Origin: Dasyornis broadbenti
Taxonomy: Eukaryota; Chordata; Aves; Passeriformes; Dasyornithidae
Reading direction: 5' to 3'
NCBI GenBank assembly: GCA_013397935.1
Contig: VZRN01000634.1
Span: 4,654,525-4,718,524 of the forward strand
DNA: 64,000 nucleotides
In this document: positions 48,601 to 58,300 of the stretch, one piece after another
Layout of the letters: every line of letters starts with the position of its first letter
How positions within the stretch are numbered: position 1 is the stretch's first letter
The notes under the pieces: model-generated
Databases searched by the model: none
The model's input: only the letters and a program-made list of their open reading frames with translations
Told to the model about the DNA's origin: nothing
Program-made: the position numbers and the translations under genes

Positions 48601-51600
48601 CCACGAGCAGTGCCAGCTGTTGGCTGCGTGACTCTGCTCTTGGGCAGGAAAACACAGCAAAGGAAATTCAGATCTCTTTGCTGACAGCACTGCTTGGGCA
48701 ATACAAGGCTGGACAAGTCCCAGCAAAGGGGCCTCAATCCTTCAGCTACTGCTGTGGGGAAACTCCCCAGCTCCAGAAGTGACCACGTGCACTAAACCCC
48801 TCGAGTCTTTCATAGAATTATTTCTCATTAAAAAAAAATATAGTGTACAGTTGAGTTACAACGATATCAGAGTTGATATCAATATATTGTCTGTTTCCTT
48901 ACATCATTCTAAAGGAAAGAAGAAATTTGGTGAAGAGAGGTAGGGAGTTATGCTACTTGCAAAGAGAAGCATGTAGGAATTCATGTCTGAATTTGAAATA
49001 CAATTTCTATTTCTGTACCTGGAATTAATATATCTTCCTGGGGAACCAGATATAAATAGTGCAGGTGAAGAAATTTTAGTGACTGATATTTTATTTTTTA
49101 CTTTCAGCAGCTTCTTCACTTTCTGTGACTCTTTTCAAATGTAGCCAGGATGCAAATACAGAAGCGTCAGTGATTAGAGGAGATGTCAGCTTTGGTCTGT
49201 TATGCACATCCTGCGTTAATATTGGTGCCATTCAGAGAGCAGGGACAGGAAGGCCAGAGCACTTCTAGTCACAAACACAGCACAAGTTGTTTATCAGAAC
49301 CAGCTCTCTCTGCACGAGAAGATACCAGGCAGGAAACTGTTAATGCTCTGCATCAGTGGCCAAAGCACTGGAGGGGAAGGTGTCCATTGTGTCTGCTTTT
49401 ATGGAATGGCTCCGGTGTTTACAGCACATCTTCTGAAAATGTAATGCTCTCTGTGTTTGCAGGACAGCTTTCTGGTCTTTCCCCTAAGTTACACATTTTC
49501 AAGTGGCTGAGGCTGGCAGCAAACAAACCCAAAGGATTTCTTTATCCCCTTCCATAACTCTGATGTATATCTGCACTGTTATGATCTCTTATTCTCCAAA
49601 GTGATATCACTTGAAGCGTTTGGAACTAAATTTTCTCTACGTTTCTTTCAGATAAACTGATTTCCCCTTCTCTCTCTAAGCTGTCGGGAGCTGCCAGCGT
49701 GGGGGGTGGGTTTATGGCCCAGCAGCTCCTGCTTCATGGCAGCATCCTCAGCCTGCCCCATGCCAGGAACTGCAGGTGCTTGAAGTTGTTTTCAAGGAAA
49801 ATAATACAAAAATTATGCCCAGTGCTGCTGACAGAGTCACCATGATCCTTCACATGAGACCGCTCCGAATGACTCAGCTGCCAACTCTGTGAACATGGGT
49901 TCAAAACATGGCAAAGGTTTAACTCCTGGGAAAGACTGGAGGATTCAAATGGTTACAAAAAATATTGAAAGAAAGGGCTCTCTTATTGTCATAAAATTAT
50001 ATATCTAATCTTATGACTTTATGTCGTTTTGCAGGAACTTGAACCATAATTTTAGATGCCTGAAGCTGCCCCCTGTGTGCTCAGGCTGGTGGAAGGAAAG
50101 AGGAACCAGCAGAGGTGGATTTCCTGCTTTTGGCAGTGTGAAAAGTTGTGGAGCAGCAAGGACAATGCTGTTTTCTATCTTAAATAGGCTCTATCTTAAA
50201 TACCGTGTTTCAAACTTTGAAATATAAAGAGAATGTGGATTGCTGCTGAACAAACCTTTCACTGCCGTGACAGGAAGGAGCACAAGCGGTGCCCTCAAGC
50301 TGCACGTGCCGCTCTCCCTTCTTGCCGCAGGTGGACATGCACAATCTCCTGCTGGAGCGTTCTCAGCATCACGAAGCCTCTAAACTGGTTCTGACATCCT
50401 CCACTGATATTTCATGGATAAAGCTGCCATGTGTCTCCTCACAAGTAGTTCTTTTTATATCTATTTAGCTGTAGCAGTTGCTATTCTTTTTGTGTTTAAA
50501 GCTGTGATAACACATCTTGTTGCCCTGAATATTTATCCCTCAATTTGGTTTCACAGCAAGTTATCTCGCTTCTCTGTTTCCCACGCTCTGAATATTCATT
50601 TCTTGCTCTGAGCCAGAGGAGGATTATGTTCCAGGCAGGGAAATGCTTCTTTTTAGCATTCCAAATCTTTCAAATACGTTCTTTATTTTGACTCTTTTCA
50701 TGTGTGTCTCACCTTAAAATCAGCTTTAGAATTTCCTTTGTGCGGAATCCAAGGCGTAAGAACGGCCCATCGCTGTTTGTCTCTAGACGTGAGCCGTGTT
50801 AAGGCCCTATTACAGTTTTTGGCAGGAATAGGTACCACTGGCACTGCAAATTCAAGCTCACTAAGGATGCCTTTCTAGAAGGCATAACTCTGAAATGGGG
50901 AACAACAGAAGTGAGTGTTTCTGTACGTGATGATGGCAGAGTCAGCTGTTCCCTTACCATGGTGTAGGTGTGTGCCACCTTCAGGAGCTCGGTGCAGCCC
51001 TGGGCGTCCCCGAAGGAGCGAATGCCCAGGCAGTTGGAAGGGTGGAGCTGCTTCATCAGGAAGTTGCAGCACACCTCGATCACCTGGGAGAGCTGCAGCA
51101 GGCAAGCGGCAGCCAGCAGACTCTCTATCGTGTCTTCCTTTAACTCAAGGATACCTGGGCAGTGTTCATTCAGGAACAAAAGAATAAAGTTTTAAGTCAT
51201 TTTCCTTTTATTGTCGTTATTCAGAAGTTTGTCATTCTATCATTTTTCTCTGAGGTGTCCTGTGGTTCACAAATTCATTTTCCTTTCTTGCTGAAGGATT
51301 CTTTGAACATATGTTTTAACAGACTTATAAGGATTTGGTGGGTTTTAAATACAGTGACTGGAACATTTTTATTGGAACTTTAACAGCGTTAGATCTGATT
51401 TGGATTTAAAAAAAAAAAAAGAAAGTTGTGATGAGGGAAAAAACCTTTCCCAAAACAGAGCTCTGGTCCAGGGGAAGGTGTCAGGGTTGGAGATGTTTTT
51501 AAAGCTCCCTTCCAACCCCAACTCTGAAAATCCATGTGTTAATTAATGAAAATACATGGAATGTTTGTACCACGGGAGCTGTAGCCTGAGCAGCTGGGGA

Positions 51601-52357
51601 GCAGCAGAGCAGGGCAGGGGTACCTGTGTAGGCGTAGCGCACCAGGGCTTTCAGCGCCTCAGGATCCACGCCCTCCATCTTGATCTCCTCCTGCTTGGCT
51701 TCCCGCACGTCGCTGGTGAACATCGCAGCAAAGTAATCCGAAACTGCACTCAGAACCAGCCTGGACATGGGGCAGCGAGAGCAGCACAGAAAATTCCTTC
51801 ATTATCCCAATGCCAGGCGTAAAATCCACTATTATGGTGTTATAAATAGAGTGTACAATGGAAACAATTAGCACAGGATTCAAATCTTACAGCAGTGAGC
51901 GGTGACGTTAAAAGAGTAATTAGTAATCTAATTTTCTCCCAGAGTGCTTATTTGGGCAGATTTTCTTTGCTGGTCTTGCTGTAGTTTGACAGCAGCAAGA
52001 AGAGAGGATGGACTGTATCAGTGGTTTTAATTTGAATTTCATTCTATTTAAAATAATAGATATGAAACGTTGATCACGTAATTGTATTCCACACTACCTG
52101 AAGTCCCAATTAACTGCTCATTCATAACTAACCACGGTATTCATAAACGTGGAAACTTCAGGCCTAAACAATCCTGGGAACTGTACCTGTGGGCTGGAAT
52201 CTTTTGGTCCCCAGCGATCAGGAGCACGTCACAGAGCTGCTTCTGCTGCAGGTAGTTCTCCATTTTGCGGAAGGTTTGCTCCGCGTGGTTCGTGGACTGG
52301 AAATACTCGTCAGAGCCATTGGTGCTCATCCCCAGGGAGCTGCTGGTGGTGGACAGC
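36632..52357 (-). CDS. KLHL4: KLHL4, kelch-like protein 4 (BTB-BACK-kelch), 5' end missing
   Basis: Joined coding sequence on the minus strand: 52357-52187, 51760-51624, 51154-50958, 48136-47924, 46840-46654, 43655-43431, 41562-41400, 38760-38548, 37483-37312, 36691-36632. Every placed intron is GT-AG, phases agree throughout, and no internal stop or frameshift occurs over about 578 codons. Order of parts: Ser/Thr-rich linker, BTB (from NHAEQTFRKMENYL), BACK, a linker with KYHLLPERRSMMQSPRTKP, then six kelch blades each with a GG doublet (AVGGMD, IVGGRD, AVGGHD, AVGGRD, AVGGHD, AVGGYD), ending ACVVVVKLP-stop. The linker and C-terminus match KLHL4 rather than its paralogues KLHL1 and KLHL5, as recalled. 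BTB-kelch proteins of this kind typically recruit substrates to CUL3 ligases; the phi-X-E motif expected for CUL3 contact is present as VRE. Human KLHL4 lies in the region once studied for X-linked cleft palate. The substrate is unknown to me. The gene appears intact; about 140 N-terminal residues lie outside the window. Confidence 0.96.
36692..37311 (-). other. KLHL4 last intron (620 bp)
   Basis: Intron between the blade 5-6 exon and the terminal exon. It holds ordinary unique sequence, with a pyrimidine-rich acceptor end. I see no repeat or additional exon in it. Confidence 0.85.
37312..37483 (-). CDS. KLHL4: KLHL4 coding exon: kelch blades 5-6
   Basis: Acceptor TTTTTCCCAG, donor ACAGAG|GTAACG; 172 bases, phase 2 in and phase 0 out. 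It encodes YDPKTDAWTTVAPLSVPRDA, CPLGDRLYAVGGYDGHSYL and ESYDAQNNEWTE. The donor falls where the kelch chain must continue into EVPVNIGRAGA, found in the next exon, so the VTEQQ read-through is intronic. Confidence 0.96.
37484..38547 (-). other. KLHL4 intron (1064 bp) containing an assembly gap
   Basis: Intron between the blade 4-5 and blade 5-6 exons. Near its 5' end, just after the donor, lie T-runs (sense strand) flanking 35 undetermined bases. The rest is unique AT-rich sequence with no recognised element. Confidence 0.85.
38476..38510. other. Assembly gap, 35 N
   Basis: Thirty-five undetermined bases flanked on both sides by long A runs (plus strand), interrupted by single G bases. The context suggests a homopolymer that could not be resolved, so the true length may differ from 35. 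It lies in a KLHL4 intron and does not touch coding sequence. Confidence 0.98.
38548..38760 (-). CDS. KLHL4: KLHL4 coding exon: kelch blades 4-5
   Basis: Acceptor TTATCCCAG, donor GTGGAGAG|GTAAGG; 213 bases, phase 2 at both ends. It encodes [59 protein letters not shown] and SDCVER. Only 37 bases separate the exon's 3' edge from an assembly gap in a homopolymer tract, but exon and donor are complete. Confidence 0.96.
38761..41399 (-). other. KLHL4 intron (2639 bp)
   Basis: Intron between the blade 3 and blade 4-5 exons. It contains a (GAATT)n microsatellite at 39021-39093 and a 186-codon open stretch at 40051-40611 on the minus strand that I do not credit as coding. Otherwise unique sequence. 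Confidence 0.85.
39021..39093. repeat. (GAATT)n pentanucleotide microsatellite
   Basis: Fourteen perfect uninterrupted copies of GAATT followed by a partial GAA. It sits inside a KLHL4 intron about 260 bases upstream (in the gene's direction) of the blade 4-5 acceptor. Perfect arrays of this length are usually polymorphic. Confidence 0.98.
41400..41562 (-). CDS. KLHL4: KLHL4 coding exon: kelch blade 3
   Basis: Acceptor CCCTCCAG, donor AACAGCAA|GTATGT; 163 bases, phase 1 in and phase 2 out. It encodes VAMLEGPMYAVGGHDGWSYL, NTVERWDPQARQWNYVASMS and TPRSTVGVAALNSK with the last Lys codon split. Reading through the donor would give YVNRK and soon lose similarity, which fixes the boundary. The exon is unusually rich in C/G third positions and CpG compared with the introns around it. 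Confidence 0.96.
41563..43430 (-). other. KLHL4 intron (1868 bp)
   Basis: Intron between the blade 1-2 and blade 3 exons. I see only unique sequence, with no recognisable repeat and no extra exon supported by splice sites. Confidence 0.85.
43431..43655 (-). CDS. KLHL4: KLHL4 coding exon: kelch blades 1-2
   Basis: Acceptor TTTTTAACAG, donor GGCCTGG|GTAAGA; 225 bases, phase 1 at both ends. It encodes TTTIEKYDLRTNSW, GRRLQFGVAVIDNKLYIVGG, the blade-2 signature RDGLKTSNIVECFNP, and ends PPMSTHRHGLG. As recalled, mammalian KLHL4 has KTLNTVECFNP; the Ser-Asn-Ile variant here is a local difference in an otherwise conserved blade. Confidence 0.96.
43656..46653 (-). other. KLHL4 intron (2998 bp)
   Basis: The longest fully contained KLHL4 intron, interrupting the gene within kelch blade 1. 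It includes short pyrimidine-rich stretches near 46250 and several open but unremarkable frames. No repeat family or extra exon is recognised. Confidence 0.85.
46654..46840 (-). CDS. KLHL4: KLHL4 coding exon: BACK end, linker, start of kelch blade 1
   Basis: Acceptor TTTCTTAG, donor ACTAAAG|GTAAGC; 187 bases, phase 0 in and phase 1 out. It encodes LLADLENSPMFADDLECQKL, then the linker KYHLLPERRSMMQSPRTKP and the first kelch strand STVGALYAVGGMDATKG. The SMMQSPRTKPRKSTVGALYA stretch is the best discriminator for KLHL4 over KLHL1 and KLHL5 in my recollection of the family. Confidence 0.96.
46841..47923 (-). other. KLHL4 intron (1083 bp)
   Basis: Intron within the BACK-coding part. Just inside its donor end, about 120 bases past the exon, is a perfect 50-bp tandem duplication (47696 to about 47803). 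The remainder is unique AT-rich sequence. Confidence 0.85.
47696..47803. repeat. Perfect 50-bp tandem duplication
   Basis: Two adjacent copies of a 50-base unit (47696-47745 and 47746-47795) with no differences that I can see, followed by the first bases of a third copy (TTTTAAAA). Identity implies a very recent duplication, replication slippage polymorphism, or an assembly artefact. Confidence 0.95.
47924..48136 (-). CDS. KLHL4: KLHL4 coding exon: BACK domain
   Basis: Acceptor TTTTTAG, donor CCCCAG|GTGGGA; 213 bases, phase 0 at both ends, so exactly 71 codons and removable without shifting the frame. It opens EHFIEVIKNQEFLLLPANE, continues through SSDDINVPDEEAIFQAL, and ends SYIRLPLLPPQ. 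The LLL-P-x-E and NVPDEE motifs are characteristic of the KLHL BACK domain, which positions the kelch propeller relative to CUL3. Confidence 0.96.
48137..50957 (-). other. KLHL4 intron (2821 bp)
   Basis: Intron between the BTB/BACK junction exon and the BACK exon. A stretch at 48270-48780 is open in several frames on both strands because it is poor in stop triplets, but no family or splice structure supports coding. No repeat family recognised. Confidence 0.85.
50958..51154 (-). CDS. KLHL4: KLHL4 coding exon: end of BTB and start of BACK
   Basis: Acceptor CTGCCCAG, donor ACCATG|GTAAGG; 197 bases, phase 1 in and phase 0 out. It encodes ILELKEDTIESLLAAACLLQ, then the helix ending FLMKQLHPSNCLGIRSFGDA, and finishes VAHTYTM. 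The HPSNCLGIR motif marks the BTB-to-BACK junction in KLHL proteins. The exon is GC-rich against its AT-rich flanks. Confidence 0.96.
51155..51623 (-). other. KLHL4 intron (469 bp) with CR1 remnant
   Basis: Short intron inside the BTB-coding region. It contains an A-run near 51410 and a CR1 3'-end fragment at about 51461-51532, so a retrotransposon remnant makes up a noticeable part of it. Confidence 0.85.
51461..51532 (+). mobile_element. CR1 LINE 3'-end fragment
   Basis: The phrases CTCTGGTCCAGGGGAAGGTG, GGGTTGGAGATG and CTCCCTTCCAACCCCAACTC follow the order seen in the 3' ends of CR1 elements (a 'ggttgga...gatg...ccttccaaccc' signature). It is short, diverged and lacks any coding part, so it is a dead-on-arrival, 5'-truncated copy. 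Confidence 0.7.
51624..51760 (-). CDS. KLHL4: KLHL4 coding exon: central BTB domain
   Basis: Acceptor CATGTCCAG, donor ACACAG|GTACCC; 137 bases, phase 2 in and phase 1 out. It encodes RLVLSAVSDYFAAMF, SDVREAKQEEIKMEG and ALVRYAYTG. This is the BTB dimer core plus the loop carrying the phi-X-E residues (Val-Arg-Glu) that contact CUL3 in related BTB-kelch proteins. The Gly codon at the end is split with the next exon. Confidence 0.96.
51761..52186 (-). other. KLHL4 intron (426 bp)
   Basis: The shortest placed KLHL4 intron, between the first visible exon and the central BTB exon. Unique sequence, nothing else recognised. Confidence 0.85.
52187..52357 (-). CDS. KLHL4: KLHL4 coding exon: linker and start of BTB domain
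   Basis: First KLHL4 exon visible here and the second or later exon of the gene. The acceptor is CCTGGCAG with a pyrimidine-rich tract; the exon opens with one base completing a codon (phase 2 entry). It encodes a short Ser/Thr/Gly-rich linker (LSTTSSSLGMSTNGSDEYF), then the first BTB helix NHAEQTFRKMENYL and the LCDVLLIAG strand, ending in IPAH with the Arg codon split by the intron. The donor is CACAG|GTACAG. The linker is less like the mammalian protein than the BTB part is, as expected for a disordered segment. Confidence 0.95.
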
Positions 52358-55300
52358 CTGCCAGGGACAGAGGCAGCGATGAACACAAAGCTGTGAATGC
52401 TTTGCTATTGCTGATTGCGTTGAGATTTGTTCCCAGGCAGCACAGAAAGCCCTGAAATTATAAAGGTGCCGCAACCCTGCTCTTAGCAGGCCTATCTTCC
52501 AGCTCTTTGCCTTTGCCAAATGAGAATGAAGTTCTCGCTCATAAGGCTGCACATAAACTCCATTTTACTACAGTTGTCTGTAGTAGGTGGTGCTACTGAT
52601 TTGTCTGCTCCATCGGCTTTGAGTGGATGCTCTGTTTGCGCTGACGTGAGAAATGCAGCCTCCTGAGCATCCGCAAACAGAATACTTTAAAAAACCACCC
52701 CTATTTTCCTGTGATAATGAGAGCTGCAGTAGCTCTTGGTGTGAAATGTTGGATGTTACATCTCGAGGCCTCGTTTTTATCTCTTCTTGCTTGGTCCACG
52801 AAATGACATGGCTCCATAGGAATTGTCTGAAGACAATTTAATGAGCACCATATAATTCTAAAGAAATTACCAAATTAAAAGCTCATGGAACCTGTACATT
52901 ACATGGCCTTTAGAATCTGAATGCAAATAATGGAGACAAATTAATTTCTCTGCCTTTCATGGAAATGTACAATAAAAATGTATTCCTCCCACTCCAGAAT
53001 TCTGTTAGCCACTTATAAAAAACCCATATTGTTTTTTCAAATCATTCCTTAAAGCCTTTTAATATGAACTATGTTGCAGATTGAAACACATTTCTGATAT
53101 ATTCTTATGAAAGTATTTATTTTTCTATTCATCTGTTTTTAGTAAAATAATAATGAATTTGTTGATACTATTGTCTGTCACATGGCTTGAAACTGCTGCA
53201 GGGTTTAACACTACCTTAGCTAAAGATTATTTAGAAAAACATTTTCTCCGTTGAATATCATATTTTGTTAGAATGTAGACCCACCTGGTTTTTAAATTTC
53301 CAAGCCCAACTAGGAAATAATGACAGCTGGTTGACTAAATGTACTGGTTGTCTTTGATATTGTTAACGCAAATTCATAAATGATTAGGAGAGATAAGATC
53401 TCTTCATGAAATTAACGTATTAAATTTAGCAGAATATTGGATTACCTCCACAATTTAGCATCTACTTCAGGAAACAGAGAAATAAAAATGGGTGATATCA
53501 GAAAACAGAGATGTTAGATCATACATTTTCAAAGATCATAGCTCATTATATAGCTAATAGAACTCAAGGGCAATAATTAAAAATCAAATTATAATGTAAT
53601 ATTGAATTGAAACACAGCAATTTTCCGTCCCATCTGCAAAACTTTTCTCTTTATTACAACCTCAAATCCATTTTAGCTCAGTTTAGATTAGTTTTAAAGA
53701 AAAAGGGGAAAACCAAGTTCACCTCCAATGTGTTTCCTTTGCAGTTTATGACTTACAAAAATGAATTTGTCTCAGTGTGTTTAATGACTCCACTTTCTTG
53801 TTTGTTTTCGTTCAATGCTTCATAGAAAATTACGAAGCTGCAAAATTGGATTATGCGCTCATTAGTTTTGTATCAGCTACCGGGTGCCAAAGTCACACTC
53901 TGCAATGTTTTGCTATTTACCTCTTAAGCTTTCTTTAACGTTTTTCAGAAATTATTTTTTGAAAAAAAAATCCTTTTTTTCAGATTCATTATATCCACTC
54001 TGAGGGTTGTATCTGAGTACCTTGCGCTCAGCCTTGATGTTTGCAGAAGACAATTCAAACAGCGCTCAGCCATCCCTGTTGCAAACAGACAGTACTGGTG
54101 CTGTGAAATAAATAATTCCCCGTCGCGAGTATTTATTTGTGGTTAGAGAATCACGTCCAAGGGAGTGAAAGTCTAATTATTTCATTTAATCCTGGGTAGT
54201 TTGTTCGCAAGTTTTGTGGAGTCACATTTAACTACAGCAGAAATACCACTAATAAAATTAATCATTTCCAAGGCAAAGGTCTACAGAGACTGAAAAATAC
54301 TGGAAGCAAAAGAAAGTTCTCCATTAATATTCATATCATAATTTCTGGTTTATCTCCAGCAGCTGATTCAAAATGGTAGGTATCTTGTGGAGGGGGGCAA
54401 TTAAACTCAAAGATAAATATTTATATATTTTCTCAGTGTATGACTGTCGGGCTCAAATACTGACCTTCAGAAAGTAGCACTGGGTAACGGTGAACCAAAG
54501 AAATCAGAGACCAAAATATCCTAAAGGAAGGAGCCAGGAAAAGCAGCCTGGAGGCTGATGTGGAATTGCAGCAGAGGATGCTGAGGGTGCAGCACAAAGG
54601 CGGGAGAGGAGCTCCGGATGCGCAGGTGGGAACACGAGGCCCTGCAAGCTCCTGCCCTGTGTGGGATGCGCTCAGGGCTTGTGTGAACCGCCTCGGAAAG
54701 GAGGCAGGGAGCCCGTAAAGATTGGTTCCTGCAAAATGTGCACGAGTCTGGACAAACGAAATCCGAATGTTCAGGAATAAAAGTTTCCAAAAGCGCATTA
54801 GTCAGGAAGGAAAGCGGTCAACAAATTGCTCTGAAGAATCAGGAAGCCAAATTGTTTAAAGTGATCTTTGTGTTGGTGTTCAGTGGGAGAAGGAGCGGTG
54901 GTAATACAATGAGCGTTCGCAATAATGGCTTAAAATGTGGATTGGTCTAGAGAGATAAACCTGCATTGAAATTATTCCAAAGTCGCTGAGTTCTGTGAAC
55001 TTCGTTTTAGGTAGAGAGCCAAGTGAAATCATTCCAGAGTTTTCCCGTAAGGGTTTGTGAAGGACAGTGTAAATATGATCCCATTTTTAAAAAGAAACAT
55101 GGAATTTTGAAACAGACAGTACAAACTGAAAACTTGAAGAAGTCATCAAAAAGCATTAAGAGTCGAGATGACAAGAAGGACATAAATACCAGCCAGCGCG
55201 GCTGGTCAGAATGAATCACGTCAGAACCTTGTGTTTTATTCCTTTATTCCAAGACACCAAAGCTTCCTTGGAGAACAACACGAGTTGTCAGGAGTCATCT

Positions 55301-58300
55301 CGCCTTTTGGGTGACTTCTGACACTATTTCACACGACATCTTCAAAATCGAGCTGGGATGGCATGGTTTAGGTGTAATAAATATGAGAGATACGAATAAC
55401 TTGTTTAGCCACGCTTGAAATCCAGCAGGGCCTCAGCTCCAAAGGCAGGCGAGGTGCTGAAAACATTCCAGGCAAATCCGGCTTCTGATGCTGTTCCATG
55501 GTTTTGTTACACAAAAGCAAGGGATACAAACGGGGTTTCATTTTCACGTGGGTGGATCACAGCCAGTCACAAAGCTTTTGGGAAGAGAATTTCACTTCAG
55601 AGAGGCATCTTTGCCCTTGTCCTCGCTGAACTTTAGGGAAGTTTTTACTTTTCCAAGAGCTGCTTGTACCTGTGTTCAAATAATTACCTGAATGAAACAC
55701 TGGGGAGGAAGTGCCGAGTACAGTGAGATTATACTGGATCCTAAGCAAGCTGGGACTCAAAAACGGTGTGTGGAGGTAAAATTTCATCTTTTCTGTAATC
55801 AGAATTGATGTCATGAGTTTTGTGACTCATTCCAGGCCTACAATTCTTTAAATTGCTGAATTATGTTAAACTTATTTTCTGTCAGAATGAAATGCTCTTC
55901 ACATTCATCAGCAGAGCACTCTTCATTAATCAGTATATAAAGGATAAGTTCAGATTTCCTCGTTATTTAATTAGAATGTGATAACACATAAATGCCATTT
56001 ATTTGCCATGTCTTTTTTAAATTTGCTGTTTTATTAAACCTCATTCAGTGTTCCTGTGGCCAAAACCAGCAAGTAAACCTTGATGGCAAGGGAGATTAGA
56101 AGCATAATGTTGCATGAAAACAAGGTGACTTATTGGAGTATTTTAATTTTGCTGATGTTGATGAGGCTAGCATCTACATTTTTGTGGTGGCCACTTCTCT
56201 TCTTGGGGATTTGTTGAAAGTAACTAATTAATCTGCTATTCGTGATATTGGTGAAATTCAGCTTAGCCAAGTCACAGCTCAGTTCTCGGTGTCACAAAGG
56301 GTGATTTTGGGAGTCCTTCCCTCGCACTGTCAATCACAGCAGCAGCACACTGGGCACCAGGGAGGGGCACCAGCATCCCATGGACTCCAGCAGAGCTGGG
56401 AGCTCTGGGGGGCTCTGGATGTGCTGTGGCTGTGGCAGGGCTGAGGCAGAGCTGCAGCTCCATCAGCTCCATTTGTTTGTGCAGCAATATTTACGCTGCA
56501 GCTCATTTGCTCTTCTCTCGTTTATTTTTGCTGATTTACAAGTGCAGTTCAGCCTTTCCCTCAGCCAGCTCTGCCTGTGCAGCTGGGTGAGCTCTGCCCC
56601 TCTCTCTGCCGGGCACTGAACCTGCTTCCCTACAAAAATCACGGCATCTGCTGCAGATAAACCTCAGCAGCTGGCTGAGAAATAAAGGTATTTCAGATGG
56701 GAAGCCGTCTCTGAACACACAGAGATAAAATAATGATGAAGTTGATGCACTTGTATTAATTGATGCTGATAAAATTATACCACCTCAGTAACTGTCCCAG
56801 CCTCAATCTTGAAATTTCTGCTGCAGTTGTCTCCTTTATTTTTCACTCCTTGCAGTGTGAAGTTTTTAGGGTATCGGGGAAAGCATTTTACCAAAAAGAG
56901 CAGGGAACTTGTTGATGACTGCTGAGACCACAGGTTGTAACAGTGATAGAAATGATGTCGCAAATTAAGAAATAAGTAATTAAAATGTATGATTTGTTTC
57001 AGATAATGGAGAAACTCCTGAATTCCCAACTAAACTGAAAGCTCTGGCAATTCCTTTAGAGCTTGAAGCTCTTTAAACTGCCTGGGTTTAGCAACTTTTT
57101 TATTGCTAGCGTTACCATAAACCTGCCACTTCTCTCAGTCGGCTTTAGTTAAAACAACTCTTCCCATTTGTGACTACAAAGTGTAAATGTGCACATCATT
57201 AACTGCAGGAGCTTCAGCAAAACCCTGAAACCGCTGTAGCTGCTTTGAGCTCTGCTCTTCCCCCCAGACACGACAATTTACACACAGATGCCACCATGAT
57301 TCCTATCAGGATGAGTTTGGGCTATGAGATTTTGAATTCTTCTGTGAACATAAAGCACGTGGTTTTGGGGTTAATTCCACTGGAAAACGGAGGCTGCACC
57401 CAAACTGCAGATCCCTGAGCCCTTTGTGCTTTCTGTGAGCTGTGGCCACATCGTGATTCTGCGGTACAGAGACCAGTCAACACAAACACTCTCCTCAGTA
57501 TGCTGTTTTCCTCTGGAAATTGTATTTTTCATTCATTTTTTTAAACAGGGGAGGCTAATTACAAAATTATTTTCCAGTCTCTGCAGATTAGTGTGTGAAC
57601 TCCCCTGGCTGTTGCTCTTGTTCTACTTTTTCTACTGCTGAAAGCTGCATGCATCCCTCTGTTGGCATCTTGTGTCTACAGAAGACTTTTATGCTGTTTG
57701 TTTTATCCAGATAATTAAGAAATTGAATAATCCCGTGTACACAGGAGTTTCTAATGATTCTCTTCGTGACTCAGACTAATCTGAATGTGAAACTTGGCTA
57801 CAAACATTCTAATGCATGGCTTAGAAACTCTTATTTCTGCAGCATGACATCCTTTCACAGAGATGGGAGCTGCAGCAACTTCGGATCAGCCTGGAGAGAG
57901 CGCTGCCTGTACAGCCTGAGTGCTTTATTTAATAGAGACATGTCCATATTCAGGGATGAAGTGAGCGTCTCAGACAGATCAATTCATGCCAGTTTAAATC
58001 TCCATTATCCTCCAGGAGAATCAACGCTGCATTCATTCACATTATGAAATAAAGAATCATTGAGTGAAACCTTTCAGGTAAAATGACAGGAGCAGGTTTA
58101 TCATCCTTTTAAAATTACCCTTTGTTCTGATAGCACCAAGCGGTCACTGCAGTGCATGATTTCCAATCTCACATTTGTGGTACGAGATTGTGTTGGAGGG
58201 AAATTAAAAGTCAAGAAGGAGAAACTCAGGGAGGCTGAGTTATTTCTCGCTCAACTTCCTTGTAGCATGTGATAATCATCCTAAAGAACCAGAAGAGATG

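Noticed and set aside
48124..48726. 200-codon open frame on the minus strand running into the BACK exon
   Set aside because: It is out of frame with the real exon, and the true acceptor TTTTTAG at 48137 starts the coding part. The stretch is simply poor in stop triplets, since other frames on both strands are open too.
51622..51626. Read-through of the central BTB exon into TPALLCC
   Set aside because: A GT donor lies exactly where homology stops, and the next exon restores GILELKEDT in phase.
36632..52357. Assignment of the kelch gene to KLHL1 or KLHL5
   Set aside because: The linker SMMQSPRTKPRKSTVGALYA and the terminus EVPVNIGRAGACVVVVKLP fit KLHL4. KLHL5 and KLHL1 differ at several of these positions as I recall them.
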